Of a stretch of 64,000 nt of DNA, positions 7,714 to 16,383 are shown in pieces (position 1 is the stretch's first letter; each line of letters begins with the position of its first letter). Under the pieces are notes generated by a model, which saw nothing but the letters and a program-made list of their open reading frames with translations, was not told where the DNA came from and did no database searches. Made by a program: the position numbers and the translations under genes. This stretch comes from Phytohabitans maris (GTDB lineage Bacteria; Actinomycetota; Actinomycetes; Mycobacteriales; Micromonosporaceae), in contig NZ_JAVHUY010000047.1 of NCBI RefSeq assembly GCF_031085175.1, positions 1 to 64,000 on the forward strand, in the 5' to 3' direction.

Positions 7714-8823
7714 TCAGGTGGTGGCGGTGCAGGTCGCGGCGGGTACGGCGTTGCTGCCGGTCGACGAGCCGATCAGCCCGAACGTGGTGCTCGCCCCGGC
7801 GCCGAGGCTGCCGTTGTAGGCGACGTTCGTGGCGGTCACGCTCGACCCGCTGGAGGTCACGGTGGCGCCCCACGACTGGGCGACGGTCTGCCCGTTCGCG
7901 TACGTCCACCGCACCGTCCAGCCGCGGATCGGCGCCGAGCCGGCGGTCACCCGTACGTCGGCCTGGAAGCCGCCGTTCCACTGACCCACGATCGAGTACG
8001 CCACGGAGCAGCTGCCGTTGCCCGGCGCCGGCGTGCTCGGCGGCGGGGTCGTGGGCGGCGCGGTGGTCGGCGGAGGCGTCGTGGGCGGCGCGGTGGTCGG
8101 CGGCGGCGTGGTCGGGTCCGGTACGCCGCCGAAGTTCACGTCGCTGCAGAAGTAGTAGTTCTGGTCGGCGTGGCTCGCCTTCCAGATCGCGTACACGATG
8201 TGCCGCCCGCTGCGGCCCGGCGCGGTGATGTTGGCGGAGATGGTGACGCCGTTGAGCACCGGGTCGGTCTCGCGGGTGCCGACGCCGGGCAGGATCTTGC
8301 CGGTGTCGTGCCGCAGTTCGAGGTCGGACCAGCGCAGGCGCTGGGTGAGCGGGTTGTAGCCCTGCCGGGTGACGTAGATCCGGATGTAGTCCGCCCCGTG
8401 CAGCGCCTGGTCGTGCATCCGCCACGTGAACGAGGTGCCCACGTTGGTGGCCCGCCAGTTGCCGGGGTTGTCCAGCGCGGCGTAGCGGGTGCCGCCGGTC
8501 TCCCCGGCGCTGCACAGCTGGCCGTCCGGCACGTGCCCCTGGTGGTCACCGGCGACGTTCTCGCGGTAGAGCGAGTTCCAGTTCCACATCGCGTTCGGAT
8601 CGGCCTGCCAGGCCTGCCAGCACATCGGGTCCTGGGTGGCCATGGCCGGGTTCTGGAAGTCGTTGCCCCAACGCTTCCAGCAGCCGTAGTTGCGCGACTC
8701 GGGGCCGATCGCCGAGCCGTGGGCGGAGGCGGTGCCAGGGGCGCTCACGAGTGCGGTCGTGAGCAGGATGAGTGCGGCAAACACGACCGTCGCGGTGCGG
8801 CGCGCGTGCTTGACTGTCGACAT
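7714..8823 (-). CDS. Secreted lytic polysaccharide monooxygenase (AA10) with CBM2
   Basis: 369 aa. Residues 1-34 are a Sec signal peptide ending TASA. Cleavage exposes His35 (HGSAIGPESRNYG), the N-terminal copper ligand of the AA10 histidine brace; His142 (ALHGADYIRIY) is the probable second ligand. The catalytic domain spans about 35-235, followed by a Pro/Thr linker (repeats of TTPPPTTAPP) and a family 2 carbohydrate-binding module (about 270-369) with flanking cysteines. AA10 enzymes oxidatively cleave crystalline chitin or cellulose outside the cell, and the CBM2 suggests cellulose or chitin binding. GGAGG lies 4 nt before the ATG. The gene is single, with its own promoter and palindromic operator. 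Confidence 0.93.
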   Translation of the reverse strand: MSTVKHARRTATVVFAALILLTTALVSAPGTASAHGSAIGPESRNYGCWKRWGNDFQNPAMATQDPMCWQAWQADPNAMWNWNSLYRENVAGDHQGHVPDGQLCSAGETGGTRYAALDNPGNWRATNVGTSFTWRMHDQALHGADYIRIYVTRQGYNPLTQRLRWSDLELRHDTGKILPGVGTRETDPVLNGVTISANITAPGRSGRHIVYAIWKASHADQNYYFCSDVNFGGVPDPTTPPPTTAPPTTPPPTTAPPTTPPPSTPAPGNGSCSVAYSIVGQWNGGFQADVRVTAGSAPIRGWTVRWTYANGQTVAQSWGATVTSSGSSVTATNVAYNGSLGAGASTTFGLIGSSTGSNAVPAATCTATT

Positions 8824-8898
8824 GGGACCTCCACAGTAGAACGATGCGCGGGAAGTTGCCCTGCTCCCCACGATGACTACGCTTCGGCTCCCTTTGTC

Positions 8899-8927
8899 AC
8901 GATAGTTTGACGTATCGACAAACTCAA
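8899..8927 (-). promoter_or_regulatory. LPMO promoter with overlapping palindromic operator
   Basis: On the minus strand TTGAGT (8922-8927) and TATCGT (8899-8904) are separated by 17 nt. An inverted repeat at 8904-8924, with arms AGTTTGACG and CGACAAACT (8 of 9 bp match), fills the spacer, where a bound repressor would block RNA polymerase. The cognate regulator is not visible. Confidence 0.55.
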
Positions 8928-8935
8928 GTACGTAA

Positions 8936-10564
8936 CTACGCCAGGTTGGATGACCTCGGGTAGGCGTCGGCCGGGTCGGTGAGGACGTTGACCAGGTATG
9001 GCACGCCCGCGTCGAACGCACGGGCCAGCGCCGGCCCCAGGTCGCTCGCCTTCGCCACGGTCTCGCCCGCGCCGCCCAGTGCCTTCACCACGTCGTCGTA
9101 CCGCAGCTCGGGCTGGAGGTCGGCGGCCACGTCGTAGCCGTACATCGCGCGCATCGGGTGCTTTTCCAGGCCCCAGATGCCGTTGTTGCCGACCACGACG
9201 ACCACCGGCAGGCCCTGGCGGGCCAGCGACTCGGCGTCCATCAGCGAGAAGCCGGCGGCGCCGTCGCCCATCAGCACGCAGACCTGGCGCCCCGGGTACG
9301 TGATCCGGGCGCCCATCGCGTAGCCCATGCCGGTGCCGAGGCAGCCGTACGGGCCGGGGTCGAGCCAGGTGCCGGGCTCGGCGGGCTCCAGGTACTTGCC
9401 GGCGTACGACACGAAGTCACCGCCGTCGCCGATCGTCACCGCGTCGCGGGCGAGTACCTTGCGCAGCTCGCCGTAGACCCGGGCCGGGCGGATCGGGTCG
9501 GTCTCGGCGGCCATCTCCTCGGCGTCGCGGGCCTTGGCGGCGTCCTCGGCCACGCGGAGGCCGGCGATCCACTCGGCGTGGTCCTCGCGGACGCCCTCGT
9601 AGTCGGCGAGCGCGGAGAGGATCAGCCGCAGGTCGCCGGCGGGGGCGGCGGCCGGCGTGACGTGCGCGGCCCGCTGGGTGGGGGCGTCCACGATGTGCAC
9701 GACCTGGGCGCCGCCGAAGTCGCCGAAGCTGAGCCGGAAGTCGAGCGGCGTGCCGATCACGACGATCACGTCGGCGCCCTTGAGCGCGGTGCGGCGCGAC
9801 TTGGCGAAGGCGAGCTGGTGCTCGGGCGGCAGAGCGCCGCGCCCCATGCCGTTGGTGAAGACCGGCACGTGCAGGGTCTCCGCCGCCTCGCGGAGGGCGG
9901 CGACCGCGTCCCCGGCGTACACGTCGGAGCCGGCGATGATGACCGGACGCTCGGCGGAGGCGATCAGCTGCGCGGCCCGCGCGACCTCGTCGGGGTCGGG
10001 CTCCATCACGGGTACGTCCGGCGTGGCGGGAGCGTCCGCGTCGGCGGCCGAGAAGATCACTTCGAGCGGCAGGTCGAGGAAGGCCGGCCCCCGGTGCGCG
10101 GTGAGCGCGGCGGTCAGCGCGGCGGCGACGGCACCCGGGATCTCCTCGCCCGAGCCGACCGTGGCCGCGTACTTGGTGACCGGCGCGACCAGCGGCAGGT
10201 GGTCGATCTCCTGCAGGCTCCCCGCGCCCCAGCGGAACGCGGGTGCCCGGCCACCGATCACGAGCACCGGCGACCCGTTGAAGTACGCGCTGGTCAGCCC
10301 GGAGATGCCGTTGGTGACACCCGGCCCGGCGGTGAGCACGGCGAGCGCCGGCCGGCGCTGGAGCTTGGCGACCGCCTCGGCCGCGAAGACCGCCGACTGC
10401 TCGTGCCGCACGTCGAAGATGGGAAAGCCGCTCTTGTGGGCCGCGTCGTAGAGCGGGAAGACGTGGCCGCCGGAGAGGGTGAACATCTCCGCGACGCCGT
10501 ACGCCCGCAGTGCCGCCAGCGCCAGCTCGCCGCCGTGTCCTTCGAGCCGCTCGGGTGAAGTCAT
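8936..10564 (-). CDS. Thiamine diphosphate-dependent enzyme (acetolactate synthase / 2-hydroxyacyl-CoA lyase-like)
   Basis: 542-aa ThDP enzyme with the three-domain POX-like fold: N-terminal pyrimidine-binding domain with the activating glutamate at Glu55 (DVRHEQSAVFAAEA), a central domain, and a C-terminal diphosphate-binding domain with the GDG...NN motif (GDGAAGFSLMDAES, ending VVVGNN, about residues 426-456). It resembles proteins annotated as acetolactate synthase or oxalyl-/2-hydroxyacyl-CoA lyase. No regulatory IlvN subunit is adjacent, so anabolic acetolactate synthesis is unlikely. A TAACCT box 6 nt before the ATG indicates a leaderless mRNA. The substrate cannot be decided from sequence alone. 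Confidence 0.85.
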   Translation of the reverse strand: MTSPERLEGHGGELALAALRAYGVAEMFTLSGGHVFPLYDAAHKSGFPIFDVRHEQSAVFAAEAVAKLQRRPALAVLTAGPGVTNGISGLTSAYFNGSPVLVIGGRAPAFRWGAGSLQEIDHLPLVAPVTKYAATVGSGEEIPGAVAAALTAALTAHRGPAFLDLPLEVIFSAADADAPATPDVPVMEPDPDEVARAAQLIASAERPVIIAGSDVYAGDAVAALREAAETLHVPVFTNGMGRGALPPEHQLAFAKSRRTALKGADVIVVIGTPLDFRLSFGDFGGAQVVHIVDAPTQRAAHVTPAAAPAGDLRLILSALADYEGVREDHAEWIAGLRVAEDAAKARDAEEMAAETDPIRPARVYGELRKVLARDAVTIGDGGDFVSYAGKYLEPAEPGTWLDPGPYGCLGTGMGYAMGARITYPGRQVCVLMGDGAAGFSLMDAESLARQGLPVVVVVGNNGIWGLEKHPMRAMYGYDVAADLQPELRYDDVVKALGGAGETVAKASDLGPALARAFDAGVPYLVNVLTDPADAYPRSSNLA

Positions 10565-10635
10565 GGGCGTAGGTTACCGCCCAGTCACCCCGTATCGACC
10601 GAGCCCTCGGCCGCGAACCGGATCCTGCCCGAGAG

Positions 10636-12795
10636 CTACGCCCCGGCCTGGTCCTGGATCCAGTCGACGATGTTTCCCACGACCTCGGCGGGAGCCTGGT
10701 CGCGGGCGGCGGCGAAGGCGAAGACGCCGGCGGCGACCGGCACGACGACGAGCAGCGCCGTGATCACCAGTGCCCGGATCGCCCGCACCACGAACCCGGG
10801 ACGCCGGCGGACCCTCGCCTCCCATGCGGCCGGCTGCGGGCCGCGCGGCGCGGCCAGCGGCACCTGCGGCGGGGCGGGCTGGGTCCGGGGCGCGGTGGGC
10901 GGGGGCGAGTAGCGCGGCTGGCCGGCGGCCGGGTAGCGCGGTAGCTCCGATGGCGGCGGGTAGGGCGAGTGCGGCGCGTTCGGCGGCGGGTGGGCCTGGC
11001 CCGGCGCCGCGTAACCACCGGCAGTCGAGGCAGGCGGGTAGCCACCGGGCGCCGGATACCCACCGGCGGGCGAGGCGGGCGGCGAAGCGGGCGGCGCGTA
11101 ACCGCCGGCGGGCGAGGTCGGCGGCGCGGGCGGCGGGTAGGCGCCGCCGGGTGCGGTGGGCGGCGCGGTCGGCTCCTCGAAGCGCGGCATCGGCTTGGTG
11201 GCGGACGGCGGCGGCACCTGGGCGCGCGGGCGCCCGGACGGCGGCTGCGCCCCCGGCACGATCACCCGCCCGACGGTCCGCGGCGGCGTGCCCGGCGCGC
11301 TACCGGGAGCCGGCGGCACCGCACCGCCGGCAGAGCCGGTCGAGTCGGCCGGGGCGGGGGGCGCGACGCCCGCGGTCCCGGACCCCGACCCGCCGGGCGT
11401 GGTGCCCGCGGATCCCGGGGCGAAGCCACCCGACGGCGTCGAACCGGACGAGCCCTGACCCCCGCGGGCGAGACCACCCCCGGGAGCGGAACCCGGTGCC
11501 AACGCCGACGGCACGGACCCGATGGGCGGCGCGTTGGACGGGATCTCCTCCGGCGGCAGCACGCGCGTCGACCCGGGTGGCACCCCGACAGCCGGCGGCG
11601 CCGAAGTGGGGGGCGGGATAGCCGGCGAAACCGGGCGTCCGGACAGGTCGCCGAGCCGCATCTGCGAGGTGGCCGGGCCGGGCGCGGGCGGCGCGCTCGC
11701 CAGCAGCGCCGCGCCGGCCAGGATGCTCCCCTCGGCCACCACGAGCTCGGGCTGCTCGATCACCTCGGGCGCCTCGCCCAGCGCGCGGTGCAGCAGCGTC
11801 GCCATCAGCGGCATCCGGCTGGAGCCGCCGACCAGGAACACCCCGGCGACCTGCCCCTCGGGCAGTTTCGCCCAGCGCATGACGCCCTGCGTCACCCGTA
11901 CGGTCTGCTCCAGGATCGGCGTCGCCAACTGCTCCAGCTCGACCCGGGTGAGGTGCACCTCCAGGTCGAGCAGGGGCAGCATCAGATCGGCGGAGGGGCT
12001 GCGGGACAGGCGCTCCTTGGCCACCCGTACGTCGTCCCAGAGCTGCCGCTTGGCCCGCCGCTCCTCCGCGGTGGACGGGTTTTCCAGCCGCGCCCAGGCG
12101 GTCCGGTCGCGGTCCGCGTACGTCTTTTCGAGGTGCGCGATGATCGCCGCGTCGACGTCGAGCCCGCCGATGTCGTCGCGGCCGTCGACCGCCAGCACCT
12201 CGAAGCCGGTCGCCTTGCGCGCCACCACGCTCGCGTCGAACGTACCGGCCCCGAAGTCGTGCACCACCACGACCGACCCGATCGGCACCTCGCGCCCGAG
12301 CACCTTCGCGAAGTAGGTGGCGGCGGCGACCGGCTCGGCCACCAGCCGTACCCCCTCGAAGCCGGCCCGGGCGGCGGCGTCGGCCAGCAGCCGGCGGCGG
12401 GTGGCCCCCCACGTGGCCGGGCAGGTCAGCGTGACCTCCGGGCGGACCCGACCGACGGTGCGCTCCCACTCCTCGGCCACCCGCGCGAGCACGGCCGAGA
12501 CCAGGTCGCCGACCGGCACCTCGCGGTCGCCGAGCAGCAGCGTGCCGTCGTCGATGCGGCGCTTGGGGTTGGGCTCGAAGCGGGCCGGGTCGAGGCGGGC
12601 GCTGTGCACCGCGTCGCGCCCCACGATCAGGGCGCCGCCGGGCTCGGCGTAGACGGCGGAGGGCAGCAGCGGCGAGCCGTCGAGCAGCAGCGGGCGCCCC
12701 CGCCCGTCCGGCCACCGCACGACCGCCACGGTGTGTGACGTCCCGAAGTCGATCCCCAGGGCATGCCCCGAGGTCGGCGTCCGGTCCGCTGGCAT
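10636..12795 (-). CDS. Hsp70-family ATPase with proline-rich region and C-terminal membrane anchor
   Basis: 719 aa. Residues about 12-365 form an Hsp70/actin-type ATPase: phosphate-1 GIDFGTSHT, phosphate-2 DFGAGTFDAS and adenosine motif GVFLVGGSSRMP. No canonical substrate-binding domain follows. Instead there are about 310 residues rich in Pro, Ala and Gly, then a basic stop-transfer region and one hydrophobic helix (ALVITALLVVVPVAAGVFAF), leaving about 22 residues outside. The ATPase should therefore sit on the cytoplasmic face of the membrane. A TAGGCT box at 12803-12808 exactly 7 nt before the ATG marks a leaderless start. Such proteins are common in actinomycetes, but their clients are unknown. 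Confidence 0.88.
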   Translation of the reverse strand: MPADRTPTSGHALGIDFGTSHTVAVVRWPDGRGRPLLLDGSPLLPSAVYAEPGGALIVGRDAVHSARLDPARFEPNPKRRIDDGTLLLGDREVPVGDLVSAVLARVAEEWERTVGRVRPEVTLTCPATWGATRRRLLADAAARAGFEGVRLVAEPVAAATYFAKVLGREVPIGSVVVVHDFGAGTFDASVVARKATGFEVLAVDGRDDIGGLDVDAAIIAHLEKTYADRDRTAWARLENPSTAEERRAKRQLWDDVRVAKERLSRSPSADLMLPLLDLEVHLTRVELEQLATPILEQTVRVTQGVMRWAKLPEGQVAGVFLVGGSSRMPLMATLLHRALGEAPEVIEQPELVVAEGSILAGAALLASAPPAPGPATSQMRLGDLSGRPVSPAIPPPTSAPPAVGVPPGSTRVLPPEEIPSNAPPIGSVPSALAPGSAPGGGLARGGQGSSGSTPSGGFAPGSAGTTPGGSGSGTAGVAPPAPADSTGSAGGAVPPAPGSAPGTPPRTVGRVIVPGAQPPSGRPRAQVPPPSATKPMPRFEEPTAPPTAPGGAYPPPAPPTSPAGGYAPPASPPASPAGGYPAPGGYPPASTAGGYAAPGQAHPPPNAPHSPYPPPSELPRYPAAGQPRYSPPPTAPRTQPAPPQVPLAAPRGPQPAAWEARVRRRPGFVVRAIRALVITALLVVVPVAAGVFAFAAARDQAPAEVVGNIVDWIQDQAGA

Positions 12796-12825
12796 GGCGA
12801 TCAGCCTACAAGCAGGCCACTACGC

Positions 12826-13599
12826 TCAGCGCCCGGTGAAACGCGGCTTTCGCTTCTCCACGAAAGCGGCCATACCCTCCCGCTTGTCCTCCGTGGCGAA
12901 GAGCGCCGCGAAGTGCTGGCTCTCCCAGGCCAGGCCCGAGGCGAGGTCCATGTCCAGGCCGCCGTCGACCGCCAGCTTTCCGGCGCGCAGGGCCTGGGCC
13001 GGACCCTCCGTGTACGGGCGGACGAGCGCGACGGCCGCGTCGTACACCTCGGCGGCCGGCACGACCCGGTCGGCGAGGCCGATGCGGAGCGCCTCCTCGG
13101 CGTCCACCATGCGGCCGGAGAGCACGAGGTCCTTGGCGCGGGCCGGGCCGACCAGGCGGGCCAGCCGCTGAGTGCCGCCGGCGCCGGGGATGACGCCGAG
13201 CTTGATCTCCGGCTGGCCGAGCTTGGCGTCGTCGGCGACCACCCGCCAGTCGCAGGCCAGGGCGAGCTCGCAGCCGCCGCCCAGCGCGTACCCGGTGATC
13301 GCGGCGACCACCGGCTTGGGGATGCGGGCGAACGCGTCGATCGCCGCGGAGATCTGGGGAGCGCGGGCGGCCATGTCGACGTACGACATGTCCGCCATTT
13401 CCTTGATGTCCGCGCCGGCCGCGAAGACCTTCTCCCCGCCGTACACGACGACCGCCCGGACCTCGGGGTCGGCGGCGGCCTCCGTGGCGGCGGCGCGCAG
13501 TTCCTCCTGCACCTGGATGTTCAACGCGTTCATCGGCGGGCGGTCCAGCCGGATGGTGCCGATGCCGTCCTTGATCTCCACGCGCACAAAATCAGCCAT
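12826..13599 (-). CDS. Enoyl-CoA hydratase/isomerase family protein
   Basis: 257-aa crotonase. It starts [21 protein letters not shown]. The oxyanion-hole segments ([12 protein letters not shown] and [13 protein letters not shown]) and both catalytic-type glutamates, in GGCELAL and in [21 protein letters not shown], are present, so it is most likely a true 2-enoyl-CoA hydratase acting in fatty acid or amino acid beta-oxidation. The ATG at 13599 has a TAGCCT box exactly 7 nt upstream (leaderless) that overlaps the -10 of the divergent DUF6232-like gene. Confidence 0.92.
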   Translation of the reverse strand: MADFVRVEIKDGIGTIRLDRPPMNALNIQVQEELRAAATEAAADPEVRAVVVYGGEKVFAAGADIKEMADMSYVDMAARAPQISAAIDAFARIPKPVVAAITGYALGGGCELALACDWRVVADDAKLGQPEIKLGVIPGAGGTQRLARLVGPARAKDLVLSGRMVDAEEALRIGLADRVVPAAEVYDAAVALVRPYTEGPAQALRAGKLAVDGGLDMDLASGLAWESQHFAALFATEDKREGMAAFVEKRKPRFTGR

Positions 13600-13605
13600 G
13601 GCAGC

Positions 13606-13612
13606 TAGGCTA
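13606..13612. promoter_or_regulatory. Overlapping divergent -10 boxes
   Basis: The heptamer TAGGCTA reads TAGGCT on the plus strand (9 nt before the ATG at 13621) and TAGCCT on the minus strand (7 nt before the ATG at 13599). Only one polymerase can open this DNA at a time, so the two genes should be mutually exclusive at the level of initiation. Confidence 0.5.
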
Positions 13613-13620
13613 GTTGGACC

Positions 13621-14082
13621 ATGGTCACCTACTACAGCGACAAGTCGGTGCAGATCACCTCGGATGCCATCCGCATCGGTGGTCGCCGATACCCGCTGGG
13701 TGAGCTGGCCCGGGTGTGGCACTCCAAGGGCGCCCGCTCGTGGCGCGCGATCGCGGGGCGCGGGGCCATCGGCGCGGCGCTGCTCGGCCCGCTCGTGGCG
13801 GCGGCGCTCGGCATCGTCGTCGCGGTCACCGTGCACGCCTCGCTCAGCGTGACGATCGCCATCGTCGGCGTCTCCTGCCTCGTCGGGCTCGGCGTCGGCC
13901 CGCTCGCCGACTTCCTGCTGGAGCACATGGACCGGTCGTACGCGCGGGGCTCCCGTTCGCTGGAGATCTGGGCGACCTGGCGCGGGCAGCCGGTGCTGCT
14001 CCTGCAGACGGGTGACGCGCTCCGGTTCGGGCAGATCTACCGGGCACTCCAACGGGCGCTGGAAAGCACCGCCGTTCGCTGA
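13621..14082 (+). CDS. DUF6232-like membrane protein, 153 aa
   Basis: Begins [33 protein letters not shown], then two membrane helices (about 49-70 and 75-98), then a cytoplasmic tail ending [17 protein letters not shown]. The layout (beta-strand-rich PH-like N-terminus, helical hairpin, C-terminal helix) matches small actinobacterial proteins I associate with DUF6232; the family name is from memory. It is a tandem paralogue of the next gene. Function unknown. Confidence 0.75.
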   Translation: MVTYYSDKSVQITSDAIRIGGRRYPLGELARVWHSKGARSWRAIAGRGAIGAALLGPLVAAALGIVVAVTVHASLSVTIAIVGVSCLVGLGVGPLADFLLEHMDRSYARGSRSLEIWATWRGQPVLLLQTGDALRFGQIYRALQRALESTAVR

Positions 14083-14101
14083 GCCGCGTCACACTGGGCG
14101 A

Positions 14102-14560
14102 GTGGCCGTTTACTATCGCGACGACACGGTGCGCGTGACGTCGTCGTGGGTGCAGGCGTACGGGCTCACCTACCCGCTCTCCGAGCTTTCCTACGTCTGG
14201 CACCGGCGCACCCGGCGCGACCTGCGCGTGGGTGGCCGGATCGCCGGCCGGTGGGCGCTGGTCACGCTGCTCGCCCTGCCGGCCGCGGTGGGCCTGCTCT
14301 GGTTCCTCACCGGCTGGGGCAGTGAGATCGGCCTGGCGCTGGTCGGGCTCGCGGTCCTGCTCGGCCTGATCTTCACGCTCACGCCGCTGTCGGAGTTTCC
14401 GCTCATGGCGCTCGAACGGTCATACGACCGCGGCTCGGCGGTGCACGAGATCTGGGTACAGTGCCGCGGCATGGACGTGCTGCTCCTGCGCACCAATGAC
14501 GCCCTGCGTTTCGGGCAGATTTACCGCGCGTTACAGCGCGCCCTGGAGCAGAGTGAGTAG
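14102..14560 (+). CDS. DUF6232-like membrane protein, tandem paralogue
   Basis: 152 aa from a GTG at 14102 (MAVYYRDDTVRVTSSWVQAYGLTYPLSELSYVWHRR). It has the same hairpin topology and a nearly identical C-terminal helix ([19 protein letters not shown]) as the preceding protein, so the two arose by duplication. They are 19 bp apart and probably cotranscribed. The start is placed by alignment to the paralogue's N-terminus; an upstream in-frame extension lacks similarity. Confidence 0.75.
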   Translation: MAVYYRDDTVRVTSSWVQAYGLTYPLSELSYVWHRRTRRDLRVGGRIAGRWALVTLLALPAAVGLLWFLTGWGSEIGLALVGLAVLLGLIFTLTPLSEFPLMALERSYDRGSAVHEIWVQCRGMDVLLLRTNDALRFGQIYRALQRALEQSE

Positions 14561-14619
14561 TTCCACCCCTTGGGCGTGACATGATGTGGACCCCCATGAT
14601 CCAGGAGGTCCCGCATCCG

Positions 14620-15396
14620 ATGAGCCGTGGCATCGCGCTCGTGCGGCAGCCCAGCAGCCGCCTCGCCGAAGGGCTGGTTACCCACATCGAGCGGTCGACT
14701 GTGGACGTCGACCTCGCCCGGCGCCAGCACGACGCGTACTGCGCCGCCCTCGCCGACGCCGGCTGGAGCGTGCTCGACGTGGTACCCGCCGACCACTGCC
14801 CCGACTCCGTCTTCGTGGAGGACACCGTCGTGGTGAGCGGCACCCGGGCCATCCTCGCCCGCCCCGGCGCCTCCCAGCGCCGCCCCGAGGTGGCCGGCAC
14901 CGAATCGGCCGTACGCGCGGTCGGGCTGGAGGTCGACAAGATCAGCTCGCCCGGCACGCTGGATGGCGGCGACATCCTCCAGATCGGCGACACCGTCTAC
15001 GTTGGACAGGGCGGCCGCACCAACGGCGCCGCGATCCGCCAGCTACGCGGCCTGCTCGCCGACCGCCGCGTGGTGGCCGTGCCACTCGGCCGGGTCCTGC
15101 ACCTCAAGTCGGCCGTGACCGCCCTACCGGACGGCACCGTGGTCGCCTCGCCCGGCCTGGTCGACGTCGGCATCTTCCCCGCCGTCCGCACGGTCGAGGA
15201 GGACGCCGGCTGCCACGTCGTCTGCCTCGGCGGCGACAAGGTGATGATCAGCGCATCCGCGCCCAAGACCACCTCGCTGCTGGAAGACCTCGGCTTCACG
15301 CCGGTGGTGGTCGACGTGAGCGAGTTCGAAAAGCTCGAAGGCTGCGTCACCTGCCTCAGCGTGCTCGTGCCCGGCGTCAGCGGCCCGCAACACTAG
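14620..15396 (+). CDS. ddaH: Dimethylargininase (NG,NG-dimethylarginine dimethylaminohydrolase)
   Basis: 258-aa amidinotransferase-fold enzyme that hydrolyses methylated arginines to citrulline and methylamines. Active-site elements are visible: substrate loop SVFVEDTVVV (63-72), TLDGGDIL (113-120), catalytic His161 in LHLKSAVTAL and nucleophile Cys245 in LEGCVTCLS near the C-terminus. The ATG at 14620 is chosen over 14581 because AGGAGG sits about 10 nt before it and the family starts here. It stands alone, convergent with the citE-like gene. Arginine deiminase is less likely given the short length. Confidence 0.9.
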   Translation: MSRGIALVRQPSSRLAEGLVTHIERSTVDVDLARRQHDAYCAALADAGWSVLDVVPADHCPDSVFVEDTVVVSGTRAILARPGASQRRPEVAGTESAVRAVGLEVDKISSPGTLDGGDILQIGDTVYVGQGGRTNGAAIRQLRGLLADRRVVAVPLGRVLHLKSAVTALPDGTVVASPGLVDVGIFPAVRTVEEDAGCHVVCLGGDKVMISASAPKTTSLLEDLGFTPVVVDVSEFEKLEGCVTCLSVLVPGVSGPQH

Positions 15397-15420
15397 AAAC
15401 CCCAACCCAGACAAAGACTT

Positions 15421-15550
15421 CGAGCTACCGCGATGCCCGTCGTGGTCCAGACCGTCGCGGGGCCCCCGGGGAAACGTGGAGTGCAGCGGAGCGTTTTCTT
15501 GGGGTGCATTTCCCGCGGCCTCACCCTCCGCGCCTCCGCGATCTCACCCC
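15421..15550. repeat. Dispersed repeat interrupted by a 52-nt element
   Basis: 15421-15458 and 15511 to about 15550 together match the uninterrupted stretch at 33957-34023 (CGAGCTACCGCGA, then GTGGTCC, ACCGT, and later GCCTCACCCTCCGCG). The intervening bases 15459-15510 are a copy of the 52-nt hairpin element. Confidence 0.75.
15459..15510. repeat. 52-nt hairpin element, copy 3
   Basis: The stem is 15464-15476 with 15492-15504, the same bases as copy 2, and the loop at 15477-15491 differs by one base. It lies in the convergent intergenic region between ddaH and the citE-like gene. Comparison with 33957-34023 shows both insertion edges. Confidence 0.85.
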
Positions 15551-15591
15551 GGCCCGCCCGGCGCACGGACGGTGGGGACGCGGAAGCAACG

Positions 15592-16383
15592 TCACGGTCT
15601 TTCGGCGTAGCGGGCGGCTAGCTCGACCACGCGGCGGGCGGCGCCCAGCATGGCGCGGTCGGCGAAGCGGCCGTCCGGCAGGATCAGCGGGCCGTCGCCG
15701 GACGACGCGAGGCCGGCGAGCAGCGCCTCCGCGCGTGCCACCTCCTCGGGCTCCGGGCGAAAGGCGGCCACGATCACCGGGAGCTGGCGGGGGTGGATCG
15801 CCGCGCGGCCGAGGAAGCCGAGCCGGCGGCCGGCGCGGCAGGAGGCCGCTAGGCCGTCCACATCGGACACGCTCGGGTAGACGGACATCGCCGGCGGCGG
15901 GAGGCCCGCGGCGCGGGCGGCCACGACCAGCCGGCCGCGCGGCCAGGCCAGGGCGGCCTCGTCGGTCACGCCCAGGTCGGAGCGGAGGTCGGCCTCGCCG
16001 AGCCCGATGCCGGCCACCGCCGGGTGGGCGGTCGCGATCTGGTACGCGTTCTCCACGCCGAGCGCCGACTCGATGATCGGATGCAGCTCCGCGCCGGCCA
16101 GCGCGGCCACCGCCCGCACCTGCTCGGCGGACTCGACCTTGGGCAGGCGCAGTCCGGCCGCGCCCTGGGCGGCGGGCAGGTCGAGCACGGAGGCGATCCG
16201 GACGTACACCGGCACCTCGTGCGGGTCGGCGAGAAACTCGGCGACGGCCGCCCGCGCGTACGCCTTGCGGGGCGCGGCGACCGCGTCCTCCAGGTCGAGG
16301 ATCACCGCGTCCGCGCCGGAGGCGACCGCCTTGGCGAAGCGGTCCGGCCGGTCGCCGGGCACGTACAGCCAGGTGAGCAGCAT
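15592..16383 (-). CDS. HpcH/HpaI (CitE-like) CoA-ester lyase
   Basis: 263-aa TIM-barrel lyase: MLLTWLYVPGDRPDRFAKAVASGADAVILDLEDAVA (substrate-phosphate and metal-binding region), PVYVRIAS (arginine), PKVESAEQV (metal glutamate) and GLGEADLRSDLG (metal aspartate). CitE-like stand-alone enzymes cleave or form malyl-, citramalyl- or related CoA esters. Its ATG overlaps the stop of the CoA-transferase gene (ATGA), which would supply the CoA thioester. It is the last gene of the 11-gene operon beginning at the LacI gene. Confidence 0.88.
   Translation of the reverse strand: MLLTWLYVPGDRPDRFAKAVASGADAVILDLEDAVAAPRKAYARAAVAEFLADPHEVPVYVRIASVLDLPAAQGAAGLRLPKVESAEQVRAVAALAGAELHPIIESALGVENAYQIATAHPAVAGIGLGEADLRSDLGVTDEAALAWPRGRLVVAARAAGLPPPAMSVYPSVSDVDGLAASCRAGRRLGFLGRAAIHPRQLPVIVAAFRPEPEEVARAEALLAGLASSGDGPLILPDGRFADRAMLGAARRVVELAARYAERP

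Noticed and set aside
14581-14619. Upstream ATG for dimethylargininase
   Set aside because: The AGGAGG lies between this ATG and the one at 14620, so the later start is used.
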